A stretch of 39,481 bases of DNA. Origin: Pirellulales bacterium. Lineage in GTDB: Bacteria > Planctomycetota > Planctomycetia > Pirellulales > S012-138. The position numbers and the translations under genes are program-made. The number at the start of each line of letters is the position of its first letter. Position 1 is the first letter of the stretch. Under the pieces are notes generated by a model. The model had not been told where the DNA came from and did no database searches. It saw only the letters and a list, made by a program, of their open reading frames with translations. This document shows positions 1-9,234 of the stretch, piece by piece. The DNA lies in assembly GCA_028066245.1 (NCBI GenBank), contig JALCBR010000040.1, forward strand, positions 1-39,481, given 5' to 3'.

Positions 1-1462
1 CCGTGAACTCTTTAGCCTCAAAGATAATCGATCGAGAGCGGAGAAGTTCTTCCGGATTGTAAAGAGTCAGACTACCTAGGACCCCCTGTTCGATATCACC
101 CTTATGAGTCCGAAAGATCGATAGCATAAACTCCAACGGCAGCCCGTTGGGATAATCAGCGATGGGGTAGTTATCGGCTGTTATCCCGTCAAAAACCCAA
201 ACCACGGAGCTGAAGCCCGGTGTCGAAGAGCCACCCTCCACGTAGCTGCGATACTCCCAAACGTTACCTACATTGACGCCCGCCCGCTTTTGCTCGCCAG
301 CTTTGTTGTTAAAGTAGAAGTCCGAAGCGTAAACCGGAACGCGTGCGGTCAGCAGCCCTTGCGGCGAAGTCAGCGGCAACACAACTTTGTGCAGCATCGG
401 GTTGCCAGATGCCAGGGTTCCTGGGGACAGTTCTCCATTCTCAAAGATGCTGACCGAGACGACATCGTCATCGGACACTCCTGTCACGGTCAATGCCGCC
501 GCGTCATATACATAGTCAGTGGTGCCGCTTGGATCGGTAACCTGCTCAGCCGGAGAGATTAAACACTTGTCGTTAATCACCAGGCTGTGGCCGGGGATTG
601 TCAAATCGTATCCGGCGTCCGTTTTCGTGAAGGAAGACACAGCGGCCGATTCAAACTTGGTTTCGATGTCATGGTTGTGGCCGTGCATGATCTCTGTCAC
701 ATTCCGCCGCCACTGGCCTCCCAGTTTTTTGAGCAACACCCGCGCTTCATGTCGGTGATTACTTTCGTATTCGGTTTGGCCGACAAGCGTGGGGTGCCGA
801 CCGTCGGCGTCCTGCGTGTAATCCCAACTGGCCTGCCGGGGATCGAACCCATGAACGTGGTCAATCGCTCGATTGACGAACAGGTAGCTGGCCAAGCCCA
901 TGCCTAAGAGCAGCAGTGTCGCCACGGCGCTAAAGCCAAAGGTTCGCCCCAGGATGATCTCCGAGGCACGCACAGGCTTCGTGACGACGGTATAGATGGT
1001 GCGTCGCGTAATGTCGTTGGGAATGCTGAACACGCTGAGGAACAGCACGATCATGGCGACCAATCCCGCGGCGGTGGTCATGACAAAGTCCATATAGAGC
1101 TTTGCGGGATCGTTGGTCGTGGGGTCCAAAAAGAACCCAGCAAAAGCCAGCAGGATCAAATAGATCACCAGCGCGACCCAGGCCCAGCGACGCATGGCTT
1201 CGCGGAAACAGAGAATCGTTAGTGAAGCAACGCGTCGCGGAGAGATCTTGACGAGGTCAACCGTCGCATCTGTGAATCTGCTGAAGACTGTGATCGTGCC
1301 GCGTTTCGGTCCGCGAAAGACGATGGAAATCAACCAAGAAAAAACCAAGCTCACACCGAGAATGGCCGCTATGGAAACGAGCCAGTGCCCGATTGCTCCC
1401 CAGCTTTCACCAACTCCAAAGAGCCAGGCCCAGAAATCAGGGATTCCTTGTTCAAGAACCAT
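1..1462 (-). CDS. ABC-2 type transporter permease (C-terminus beyond left edge)
   Basis: Membrane subunit of an ABC exporter, partnered with the ATPase gene 82 bp upstream on the same strand. The frame opens with ATG at 1462 and stays open to the window edge, so at least 487 residues are present and the stop is missing. The N-terminus has a hydrophobic segment (residues ~15-45). A cytoplasmic stretch and two more hydrophobic helices follow at ~95-150, and then the motif NDITRRTIYTVVTKPV. That motif, with permission-like 'TKPVRASEIILGR', is typical of ABC-2/NosY-like permeases. Another helix follows near residue 180, and then a long hydrophilic region rich in beta-type sequence, probably extracytoplasmic. 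The remaining helices should lie left of the window. The substrate cannot be told from sequence. The pairing and order (ATPase then permease) support one transcription unit. Confidence 0.8.
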   Translation of the reverse strand, partial: MVLEQGIPDFWAWLFGVGESWGAIGHWLVSIAAILGVSLVFSWLISIVFRGPKRGTITVFSRFTDATVDLVKISPRRVASLTILCFREAMRRWAWVALVIYLILLAFAGFFLDPTTNDPAKLYMDFVMTTAAGLVAMIVLFLSVFSIPNDITRRTIYTVVTKPVRASEIILGRTFGFSAVATLLLLGMGLASYLFVNRAIDHVHGFDPRQASWDYTQDADGRHPTLVGQTEYESNHRHEARVLLKKLGGQWRRNVTEIMHGHNHDIETKFESAAVSSFTKTDAGYDLTIPGHSLVINDKCLISPAEQVTDPSGTTDYVYDAAALTVTGVSDDDVVSVSIFENGELSPGTLASGNPMLHKVVLPLTSPQGLLTARVPVYASDFYFNNKAGEQKRAGVNVGNVWEYRSYVEGGSSTPGFSSVVWVFDGITADNYPIADYPNGLPLEFMLSIFRTHKGDIEQGVLGSLTLYNPEELLRSRSIIFEAKEFT

Positions 1463-1544
1463 GCAGGTATTCCATCAACTAATGCGAAGTTCGTTCGGTT
1501 GCTGTCAGTATGGACAAGGGGTGGGATTGCCGGGCGGAACTTTC

Positions 1545-2477
1545 TTAGCTGGCAGGAGTTCCGGGTGTGGGGACTTCGCCGGCAGCAGAACTGGCGCCGC
1601 TGATGCGTCGCCCGGGCCGAGCTTCGCTGTCACGGACAATTGTCAAGAAGAGCTCTTCGAGCGTACTTTGGGCACTTCCCATGGCGAGCACGTCGCCCTG
1701 ATGCTTGGCAATGACCTGCTTGATCTCTTCGTGGGCTGCTGGACTCAGGTTTGATGCGCGAATCTCAGTGACGTCTTCCATCTTGAGCAAGTCGTCTACC
1801 CTCCCCAACTCTTTGAGTTCGCCTTGATGCAAAATGGCGATCCGATCGCAGACGTCCTGCACATCAGCCAGCAAGTGGCTACACATCAAAATGGTCTTGC
1901 CATGATCGTCACGCAGCTTTTTGATCAGGTCTTTCATCTCTCGTGTGCCGATGGGGTCCAATCCAGAAGTTGGCTCATCGAGAATGATTAGGTCTGGGTT
2001 ATTGATCAAAGCTTGAGCCAGTCCGATTCGTCGGGTCATGCCTTTGGAGTATTCCTTCAGCTGTCGACGACGAGCCCACCCCAAGCCGACCATTTCGATT
2101 AGTTCAGAAACGCGGCGACGGCGCTCCTCTCCGGGAAGATCAAACAGCCGGCCATAGAAATGCAACGTCTCTTCCGCATTGAGGAACTTATACAGGTATG
2201 ACTCTTCTGGCAGGTAGCCAATCCGGTGGTTCTTGCCGACATCCGTGGCCGGCTTGTCAAAGACAAGCACGTCCCCATCAGTGGGAAACAGCAACCCTAA
2301 GCTGAGTTTGATGGTGGTGGTCTTGCCAGAGCCGTTCGGTCCCAGCAGGCCGAAGATCTCGCCTTTGTGAACTTCCAGGTCAAGCGACTTTAAGGCTTGG
2401 ACTTTTTGTCGGCCCCAAAAATCGCGATAAACCTTGGTAAGATTGCGAGTTTCGATAACGACTTCGGAAGCGGACAT
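1545..2477 (-). CDS. ABC transporter ATP-binding protein
   Basis: Nucleotide-binding subunit that powers the ABC-2 permease encoded just downstream. It has 310 residues from the ATG at 2477. A longer frame to 2573 adds 32 residues without family resemblance, so I reject it. Visible motifs in order are Walker A GPNGSGKT (47-54), signature-like YSKGMTRR (143-150, the SKGM variant usual in NatA/CcmA-type ATPases), Walker [14 protein letters not shown] (163-175) with the D-loop, and the H-loop His in CSHLL (~201). The C-terminal ~90 residues resemble the accessory domain of drug/Na+ efflux ATPases. A tail rich in Pro, Gly and Ala ends the protein. The upstream ribosome site is weak. Confidence 0.93.
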   Translation of the reverse strand: MSASEVVIETRNLTKVYRDFWGRQKVQALKSLDLEVHKGEIFGLLGPNGSGKTTTIKLSLGLLFPTDGDVLVFDKPATDVGKNHRIGYLPEESYLYKFLNAEETLHFYGRLFDLPGEERRRRVSELIEMVGLGWARRRQLKEYSKGMTRRIGLAQALINNPDLIILDEPTSGLDPIGTREMKDLIKKLRDDHGKTILMCSHLLADVQDVCDRIAILHQGELKELGRVDDLLKMEDVTEIRASNLSPAAHEEIKQVIAKHQGDVLAMGSAQSTLEELFLTIVRDSEARPGRRISGASSAAGEVPTPGTPAS

Positions 2478-2937
2478 GAAGCGGAACCGAATGTGAAGAG
2501 GAGATTGGTCGATACGGGTGAGCCCGCCACCGAAGAATTGACGCGTTTGCGGCATTTTGCAACGCATGCACAACAGCCGGACGCGATTTGTTCGTTACGC
2601 AGAAATGGGGCAGAGAGTTCGCGGCATTCACGCTTCGAACCTAGCAGAGCGGACCATCTCACTATAAGAACGCTCGCAGGCCCTTTCAAGCGAGCCCAGC
2701 CTTCCTAACTCATTATTAAAAAAGCATTTGGGCTCACGCAGAGGCGTATCACACCGACTACGCGAGTTAACGCAAATATGCGGATATTCGATGTGGGATC
2801 GACCACTATTCCTAGCCGTTCGTCGAAAAACGCCGTGGTCGTATTTCACATCTAAGCCGCGCGAGAGCGAATCTCGCGCGGCTTAGAGATCGTGGCACTC
2901 ACAATGGCTGCTCGACCGGACAATGCCCGGTATGCGC
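2478..2937. other. Intergenic stretch between ABC ATPase and amidohydrolase
   Basis: These 460 bases carry no credible gene. The short frames here lack family resemblance. The only clear structure is the perfect palindrome at 2851-2887, listed separately. The promoter of the ABC operon (minus strand) should lie in this stretch, but I could not pick a convincing -35/-10 pair. Confidence 0.6.
2851..2887. repeat. Perfect 16-bp palindrome with 5-nt loop
   Basis: The arms 2851-2866 and 2872-2887 are perfectly complementary and enclose the loop GCGAA. The palindrome lies about 50 bp past the stop of the amidohydrolase, so it may act as a transcript end. No T-run follows on either strand, which argues against a classical intrinsic terminator. 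The inner core (GCGAGAG-GAATCTCGC) recurs at 19847-19863 in an otherwise different setting, which suggests a dispersed repetitive palindrome. Confidence 0.75.
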
Positions 2938-4725
2938 TCAAGGACTCCGTTGATAGACAATCCGCCCATCGACAATCGTGTACAGCACATCTGTCTTCAG
3001 CAGTAAGCTTGGGTCAATCTCTAGCAAGTTATGCGACAAGACGGTGATGTCAGCCAACTTGCCAACGCTGATTGAGCCCTTGTCATCCTCTTCAAAATTG
3101 GCGTAAGCCGCGTTGAGGGTTGAAGCCTTGATCGCGTCTTGGATGCTGACCCGCTCATCACCGAACCAGCCTTCGGCGGGTTCTGCGTTAACCGTTTGCC
3201 GCGTGACCGCGGCGTACAAAGCCAAGAGCGGGTTAATGGGATACTCCGCTGCGGACGTGCCGGGCCAGTCCGATCCGAATGCGAGTGTGGCTCCTGAATC
3301 TTGAATGCTGCGAAACGCGTAAGCCGTTTCACAGCGCTTGCGGCCTATTCGTAACTCCATCCACCGCATGTCATCGCTCAAATGGAACGGCTGAACCTCC
3401 GCGATGACACCTAACGGTCCCAGTCGGGCGAAATCCGATGGGGACAGCACTTGAGCGTGAACCAGGCGAAAACGACGATCGCGTGGCCCGTTCTGCTTTT
3501 GCAACTCTTCCAGGTAGTTTAGGAGCAGGTGATTCGCCTCGTCTCCGATCGCGTGAACGGTGAGTTGCAAGCCGGCTTTGTCTGCTTCCAACATGTGATT
3601 GAGAAACTGTCCCGGAACAACCTCTCCACGGTTGTTGGTCATCAGCTTCCGCCAGCTGCCACGATTGGTCGGATTATTCGAGTACGGTTCAAAAAACCGG
3701 GCTGAACTGGTTCCCATAATCCCATCGATGTGCCCTTTAAGCGCTCCCAGGCGAATCCAAGGATCACCAGACCCGACCTTGATTCCGCGAGCTTTGAGTT
3801 CAGGCCATCGATCCAACATGTAGCGGTAGTGAATCCGGATCGGAAGTTCACCGGCTGCATGCAATTCGCGGAAGATCTGCAATTGGCGATCGTCAGACAT
3901 ATCGCTGATGTTGGTGACGCCCGCCGCCGCAATCATCTCCAGAGCTCGCTTGGTTTGCTGCACTCGACGTTTCTTGGAGAACGCGCGGGGGGCCTTTAAG
4001 CGAAAGATGGTTGATGCTCTGTTGCCGCGGAACACGCCTGTCAACCCTTGGTCGTCGCGAAGAAATTCAACGCCATCCACCTGAGGGTCGTCCGGATCCA
4101 AGCCAGCGGCGACCAGCGCGGCTCGGTTCGCCGCGTATTCCGAGTTATCGAATTTGTTCAAGAAGACTGGATGGTCCTGGGTGAACTCCTCAATCAACCG
4201 CATGTCAGGACGAAATGGTTCACGGCGATCTTCGCCAGCGCTCCCCAAGGCCCATTGGTCGTAAGCGCCCCAGAGTCCGCCCACAATCCATTCGCCCTCG
4301 GGTAACTCCGTAGCCAGATCTTTGATCCGAGCGACAAACTCATCTTGGCTACCGACAGCCATGATGTTGAACTCATAGAATCGCGCTGCCGAGCTAAAAT
4401 GTGTATGAGTATCGTTAAAGCCGGGCATTACGAACGCACCTTCCAGATCGATCACTTCCGTTGTCGGACCGCGGAGGCTGAGCGCGTCAGCATTCTTTCC
4501 CACCACAACAATCCGACCATCGCGCACGGCGACAGCTTCCGCGCGTGGTGACTGGGCATCAACCGTCCACACAGTGGCGTTGTGCAAGATGAGATCGGCC
4601 TGTTCCGGTTGAACTTCAGAAGCCGCATGGGTGGCGCCTGCAGAGGGCACCAAACTCACCAAGGCGGCAAGACCAATCACAACCAGCGATTTGAAGAGAA
4701 TTTTTACAGCGTTATGTGTTCTCAT
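2938..4725 (-). CDS. Exported amidohydrolase, YtcJ-like
   Basis: A 595-residue metal-dependent hydrolase of the amidohydrolase superfamily (Amidohydro_3/YtcJ-like group). It begins with a signal peptide: a basic start, a hydrophobic core at ~10-28 and a likely cleavage after Ala-His-Ala at ~32-34. The metal-binding HxH lies in GFNDTHTHF (~102-110). Further family landmarks are KGHIDGIMG, HAIGDEANH (metal His) and FGSDWPGTSAAEYPINPL near the C-terminus (catalytic Asp region). The end reads LADITVLSHNLLEID...VDGRIVYQR, the usual closing beta-sandwich of this family. The ATG at 4725 is preceded by AGGA at good spacing. The family hydrolyses amide or related bonds in small molecules, and the substrate here is unknown. 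The signal peptide predicts action outside the cytoplasm. Confidence 0.9.
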   Translation of the reverse strand: MRTHNAVKILFKSLVVIGLAALVSLVPSAGATHAASEVQPEQADLILHNATVWTVDAQSPRAEAVAVRDGRIVVVGKNADALSLRGPTTEVIDLEGAFVMPGFNDTHTHFSSAARFYEFNIMAVGSQDEFVARIKDLATELPEGEWIVGGLWGAYDQWALGSAGEDRREPFRPDMRLIEEFTQDHPVFLNKFDNSEYAANRAALVAAGLDPDDPQVDGVEFLRDDQGLTGVFRGNRASTIFRLKAPRAFSKKRRVQQTKRALEMIAAAGVTNISDMSDDRQLQIFRELHAAGELPIRIHYRYMLDRWPELKARGIKVGSGDPWIRLGALKGHIDGIMGTSSARFFEPYSNNPTNRGSWRKLMTNNRGEVVPGQFLNHMLEADKAGLQLTVHAIGDEANHLLLNYLEELQKQNGPRDRRFRLVHAQVLSPSDFARLGPLGVIAEVQPFHLSDDMRWMELRIGRKRCETAYAFRSIQDSGATLAFGSDWPGTSAAEYPINPLLALYAAVTRQTVNAEPAEGWFGDERVSIQDAIKASTLNAAYANFEEDDKGSISVGKLADITVLSHNLLEIDPSLLLKTDVLYTIVDGRIVYQRSP

Positions 4726-4952
4726 CGTTTGGTCCTACGCAGGAGTGAAGAGGGGGCTTATTGACTGCCGCGTTGCCGCAACCGGGCCGTGTCATCCCAT
4801 CACCTTCCATATAGGTGAAGGCGCCCTGGCGGCTACTTAAGCTGGGCAACATCTTACCGCGCCTGGAAAAGCCGTGCGAGCAATCGTTGGCGTTACCATC
4901 TCACATGCGACTTAAATCACACGCCACAGGCACAAGGACATGACGACAAAAC

Positions 4953-7187
4953 TCAGCCGGTTTGCGGATCCGTTCCGTCACCGCGTTTAGTCAAAGTTCG
5001 AGTGAACTTACGAACTGAACGGGGTGAAACGCCCCCGGTGCCTGTACCGCTTCCAAAACTTGTTTTGCGGAACTTGCGAAGCAGCCGCAACCGTCCCCGC
5101 CCGTTGACGTAAAACACAATTCCCCACATGCCAACAAGGACGAGAGCGACGCTGGCGAGAGCGACACCTCCTAAGGTCAGCAAGCTGCTCCGCAGCGACT
5201 GCAGCGGCGCCACGGCTTCCTCTGGACGTTGCTGAACAACAACGGCCCAGCCTGTCGAAGATTTGGTGTTGCCGTGGTTGACTTCAACAGGCACGACGGC
5301 CGCCAACCAGGCGCCGGAGTCATCACCCGTCACCGGGTCTCGGTATTCCGTCTGCAATTGAAACTGGCGAACGCGCTCGCTTGGCTCGCCTTTGGAACTA
5401 ACCAGTTCTTGCAGTAGCTGAGTTTGTTCCTCGCTCAAGAAAATGGCGTCCTGCTGTGAGTTGCCGGCGTTCGCATCCGATGTTTCCTGACTGGAAAGGC
5501 CTTGCCGCAACCCCGGATGTTCGAGGATCGACCCTGCTCGTGGCTTGCGGTTGAACGAGGAGCCAGGGCTATCCAGATTGCTGTCCACCAACACAACGGT
5601 TTGATCGAGATCGGATGAATCTCGCTGTAATTCCAGGAAGCTACCAATCTCAACGGTCATGCCCAAGACTCCGAGAATCGAACTCGGTTGAGCCGGATCG
5701 CGAATGGGAACAGTAAACGCGACCTTCCTTGTTCCGCTCAGTTTGCTGCGAAACACAATCGAAAGATGTGGTTTGGTCAACGGTGGGTGAGATGTTCCCG
5801 CGGGAGCGTCAAATCCTTGGCCGTGAAAGTAGTCACGGTGGGACCAATTCTTCCCCAGAGTCTCGCCTTGCCTGACGGGATCAATCGCGTGTTGAACTCC
5901 TCTGGCGTCATCCAAAAACCAACTGGCCGATGGCAGATCCCCATGGCGTTCTCGAACGGAACGAATCCACTCGGCGAACTCCTCCTGGAATGGTTGCCCC
6001 CCGCTTCCTGATTCTTGGATGGTCCGTAACCAGGCAATCATCTGAGGATCATCAGCTTCCTCGCGCAAGGACCCCCAACGGCGCTCGATTTGTCCGACCA
6101 CCGCTTCGGACACATACATCGCCGTGCTGCGTGCGTTCTCCAGAGTTTCCGCAGTGATGGCCCTCTCAGACTCTCTTATCGCCGTGTTAAATCCCTGATA
6201 GGCGATCAACGAAAGCACAACCAGCAGCACGGCCGGGCCAATGGCGCCCAACAGCAGCATGGGCCGGCGCGAGCGACGCCGCGTGCGAATTTTGAGTTCC
6301 TCCAGAACCGCCTGCACGTTTTCGTATCGCCGTCCCGGTTTGGCAGCCAGGCAGCGGTCGATAATCTCGGCCAGGTGCCGATCCACCCCAGGCACGGTCC
6401 GGTGCAGAGCCGGTTTGGGCGATTGCTCGATCAGCCGCCGATAGGCTGCCAATCGCTTCTCTAAGGACGGCTCCTCGTCAATCCGTTCAACGTTTTCATT
6501 TGTACGGTGGGGCGGGGCACCGGTCAGCATGCAATAAAGCAAGGCGCCCAACGCGTAAACATCCCACCGCGCATCCGGGATGGCTTTTAGGTCGGCCTGT
6601 TCGGGAGCCATGTAGAACAGTGTTCCCAAAGCCGGACTCTGTTCGTGCGAGAGCCGTGATTGCCCAAAGTCGCACAGTCGGGGGCGTGTGTCTTCGTCCA
6701 GCAGAATATTCGCCGGCTTGAGGTCGCAGTGCAGAACGCCTTTGTTGTGTGAATGCACAAGCCCAATAGCGATCTCGCGAAACAAGTTCACGGCCTCGTC
6801 CACGGGCATCGCTCCATCCTTCTGAAGCAACTCTTCCAATGACCCGTGTTCGATGTACTCCATCACGTAAAAGGGAGGGTTGGAATCCCAGCCGACGTCC
6901 ACCAATTGCACGACGTAGCGGTCGGCAAACAAGAAGGCGAGCTTCTCGACCTCGCGCGAGAGCAGCGACCAATCCAGCCCTCCGCGATGTGTGTAGAACT
7001 TGATGGCCACTTTGCGACCGGTGTTGATCTCCGTGGCAACCCAAACTTCTCCGTACGCTCCTTCCCCCAGGAAGCTGTCAGCGACGTAGCCGGGCACATC
7101 CGTTGGCGGCTGCAACCGTTGCGAACTCAAATCGCGGCTGCGTTTGAGGTCTTGGCCCGATTGAAGTTGCGTCCGCTCTAAATCCAT
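4953..7187 (-). CDS. Membrane Ser/Thr protein kinase with Cache-like sensor
   Basis: A receptor-type Hanks kinase of 744 residues. I chose the ATG at 7187 because GGAG precedes it at 6 nt. The longer frame to 7262 would use TTG. The kinase domain spans ~37-298, with the glycine loop GEGAYGEV (41-48), the VAIK lysine 63, the catalytic loop HCDLKPAN (Asp155, with Cys in place of the usual Arg before Asp), DFG (173-175) and APE (194-196). A transmembrane helix follows (~310-331), then about 340 extracytoplasmic residues and a second helix (~670-694) with a basic cytoplasmic tail. The outer region contains GETLGKNWSHRDYF and ILGVLGMTVEIG, which resemble double-Cache sensor domains. It probably binds a small ligand outside the cytoplasm and signals inward. 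No target is evident nearby. Confidence 0.92.
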   Translation of the reverse strand: MDLERTQLQSGQDLKRSRDLSSQRLQPPTDVPGYVADSFLGEGAYGEVWVATEINTGRKVAIKFYTHRGGLDWSLLSREVEKLAFLFADRYVVQLVDVGWDSNPPFYVMEYIEHGSLEELLQKDGAMPVDEAVNLFREIAIGLVHSHNKGVLHCDLKPANILLDEDTRPRLCDFGQSRLSHEQSPALGTLFYMAPEQADLKAIPDARWDVYALGALLYCMLTGAPPHRTNENVERIDEEPSLEKRLAAYRRLIEQSPKPALHRTVPGVDRHLAEIIDRCLAAKPGRRYENVQAVLEELKIRTRRRSRRPMLLLGAIGPAVLLVVLSLIAYQGFNTAIRESERAITAETLENARSTAMYVSEAVVGQIERRWGSLREEADDPQMIAWLRTIQESGSGGQPFQEEFAEWIRSVRERHGDLPSASWFLDDARGVQHAIDPVRQGETLGKNWSHRDYFHGQGFDAPAGTSHPPLTKPHLSIVFRSKLSGTRKVAFTVPIRDPAQPSSILGVLGMTVEIGSFLELQRDSSDLDQTVVLVDSNLDSPGSSFNRKPRAGSILEHPGLRQGLSSQETSDANAGNSQQDAIFLSEEQTQLLQELVSSKGEPSERVRQFQLQTEYRDPVTGDDSGAWLAAVVPVEVNHGNTKSSTGWAVVVQQRPEEAVAPLQSLRSSLLTLGGVALASVALVLVGMWGIVFYVNGRGRLRLLRKFRKTSFGSGTGTGGVSPRSVRKFTRTLTKRGDGTDPQTG

Positions 7188-7606
7188 TCCATTCTCCGAC
7201 CATGGGGCGGAAGATGCCGCAACTATTTCGGAAACGACCGTCCGCAAAGGGCCACGCGACAACTCCGCGTTGCCCGCGGTGTTGGGTCAGGCCGAACGAA
7301 GGCTCTCAGGAAATCGTACCGGGAAAGTCAGATGGAATCCATTAGCGTGCTAGCAGGCTCAGGCGAACATCCGTTTTTTCAAGCCTGACTGGACGCTTAT
7401 TTCTCTTCTTCTGGAATCTCACATGCAGCTCGATCATCTAACAACCCCGTGAATTCCCAGGATGGATTCCCTTCATGGCGCAAGTGGGCCGAGATCTGCC
7501 GGCCGCGAAGATGCAACGGATTGCGCTCTCACTTGCCTCGTGTTGAAAAACGCCTCGCTGGCATTTCCAGAGCGTTGCGGACAGTCAATGGGAGCAACCG
7601 CAACGC
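7188..7606. other. Intergenic stretch between kinase and aroDE
   Basis: These 419 bases carry no credible coding frame and no RNA gene. The end next to aroDE holds the inverted repeat listed at 7570-7608. The rest should contain the kinase promoter on the minus strand, but no strong consensus was recognised. Confidence 0.55.
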
Positions 7607-7608
7607 TC
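7570..7608 (-). terminator. Hairpin at the aroDE stop codon, possible terminator
   Basis: Two perfect 11-bp arms (7570-7580 and 7598-7608) enclose a 17-nt loop. The arm nearest the gene overlaps the aroDE stop codon. On the minus strand a T-run appears only about 20 nt after the stem (complement of 7551-7557), so this is at best a non-canonical transcript end or 3' stabiliser. Confidence 0.4.
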
Positions 7609-9094
7609 AATACTTAACGGCACTGGTCGCTCGGGCAAGCGTCTCCCGCATTAATTTGATCGGCGGTTCTTGTCCCGCGAAGAGCTGGTACTGTAAAGCC
7701 GCTTGGCCAATGAACATATCGACGCCGCTGACCGTGTGACAGCCAACGTCAGCGGCATCCTTAAGCAAAAGAGTATTGGCAGGATTGTAGACGGTATCGA
7801 ATACGATCATGCCAGGGCCCAACGATTGTCTTTCGTAGGGCGATTCGTCGAGCTTGGGGTGCATGCCGATGGGCGTGCAATTGACGATGATCTCCACATC
7901 CAGCTCGTGTCGTTCTCGCCATTCAAAGACGCCACAGCCAACGCTTTCTGCCAGTTGTTCGGCCGTTTCCGTGTTTCGTCCACTGACAACCACGTCTGCA
8001 CCCGCGGCGTGCAGTCCAAACGCGATGGCCCGGGCAACACCGCCAGAACCCAAAATCAAGGCGGTCTTCCCGCTCAGATCCTCCTCTTTGCCATAGCGTT
8101 CTTTGGCCGCTTTGCGCAAACAAGCCATCGCAGCAGAGAAATCCGTGTTCGAGCCGACGAAGCCCCCCTCACCGTGGACAAGCGTGTTGACGGCTCCCAC
8201 GCCCGCGGCGCTCTCTTCAATCTTGGCAATATGGTCAATCACTGCCGACTTGTGCGGAATGGTGACAGACATCCCATGCAGGCCCAGTTTGGGGGCATCG
8301 CGAAGGAAATCGGTCACGTCTTCTCTCGGCACCCGAAACGGCACATACACTTTGTCGAGCTTCTGCTCCGCGAACGACACATTGTGGATCAGCGGTCCCA
8401 GTGAATGGCCAATCGGATCTCCGACAACGCCGTAGATCTCGGTTTCGGCGGTGATGTTATCGTAGCGGTAGATATCCCGCATTTCGTCAAAGGAGAGTTG
8501 GCCCGGTGCCAACGCCCGCTCGTGATTGAACGTGGCGTACGTAAACGGTGAGCCAAACTTTCCGCACAAGATCCGGCTGGGTGTCCCGATATCGCCCATG
8601 CACATCCCGACCGTGGGAATCTTGGCGGATTGCACCAATTCCAACATCCGCACGTTGTCGCTCGCATGGTTGGCCATGGTGGCGATTTTCACGATATCCG
8701 CATCCAAAGCCGCCAGGCGATCATAAACGGCTTCTAAGTCTTCCGGTGTCTTGCGGAAATCATGGTAGCTGATGATCCGCTTGGTCTTGCCGTAGCGGGG
8801 AATCTTTTCAGCAATGTCCCCTTCCAAGTCAATGTACTCCACGCCAGCGACGATTGCGCTGCGGAGCATGACTTGCCGGGCTTCTTCGTCCTGCTTGAAC
8901 CGTCCGCCGTCCTGTTCGCGACGAATCGCAATCACCACTGGGCAAGGACGTTTTTCGATCAATCGTTGCAGATTGACTTTGGTGCGCAGGTAATCCAGCC
9001 GCAACTCAACAAGCTGCGCGCCGCGCTCCACCAAGTGCTGATGTTCCAAGACGACATGTCGGTGCCGTCCACGACCAATACTGACGCAAATCAT
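7607..9094 (-). CDS. aroDE: Bifunctional 3-dehydroquinate dehydratase / shikimate dehydrogenase
   Basis: This protein catalyses steps three and four of the shikimate pathway: dehydration of 3-dehydroquinate and NADPH reduction of 3-dehydroshikimate. It has 495 residues from the ATG at 9094. A 19-residue longer frame would start at TTG. The N-terminal half (~1-212) is a type I dehydroquinase with SYHDF (His111) and the Schiff-base lysine in VKIATMA (Lys136). The C-terminal half (~218-495) is a shikimate dehydrogenase with GDPIGHSLGP (225-234), VTIPHK (Lys282), GAVNT, SNTDF, the dinucleotide loop GSGGVARA and NCTPIGM. Separate AroD and AroE are usual in many bacteria. The fusion recurs in planctomycetes, chlamydiae and plants. 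purA lies upstream on the same strand, 140 bp away. Confidence 0.96.
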   Translation of the reverse strand: MICVSIGRGRHRHVVLEHQHLVERGAQLVELRLDYLRTKVNLQRLIEKRPCPVVIAIRREQDGGRFKQDEEARQVMLRSAIVAGVEYIDLEGDIAEKIPRYGKTKRIISYHDFRKTPEDLEAVYDRLAALDADIVKIATMANHASDNVRMLELVQSAKIPTVGMCMGDIGTPSRILCGKFGSPFTYATFNHERALAPGQLSFDEMRDIYRYDNITAETEIYGVVGDPIGHSLGPLIHNVSFAEQKLDKVYVPFRVPREDVTDFLRDAPKLGLHGMSVTIPHKSAVIDHIAKIEESAAGVGAVNTLVHGEGGFVGSNTDFSAAMACLRKAAKERYGKEEDLSGKTALILGSGGVARAIAFGLHAAGADVVVSGRNTETAEQLAESVGCGVFEWRERHELDVEIIVNCTPIGMHPKLDESPYERQSLGPGMIVFDTVYNPANTLLLKDAADVGCHTVSGVDMFIGQAALQYQLFAGQEPPIKLMRETLARATSAVKY

Positions 9095-9234
9095 CTTCGC
9101 GAACTTCGCTAATAACCAAGCTGGCGAACGAACAATCGCTCGCGCGAACAACCACGTATTATGCTCGGGCTAGGCGGGAATCGGTAGCGGAATCTCATCG
9201 CCCGACGGTCAGAATTCAAAACGCCCCCAGCGAG

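Noticed and set aside
834-848. GGGGATCGAACCC, resembling the T-arm of a tRNA gene on the minus strand
   Set aside because: It lies inside the permease reading frame and no acceptor or anticodon stem can be built around it.
8-907. Plus-strand frames at the left edge as separate genes
   Set aside because: They are opposite the continuous minus-strand permease frame that is in phase from 1462 to the edge, so they are shadows.
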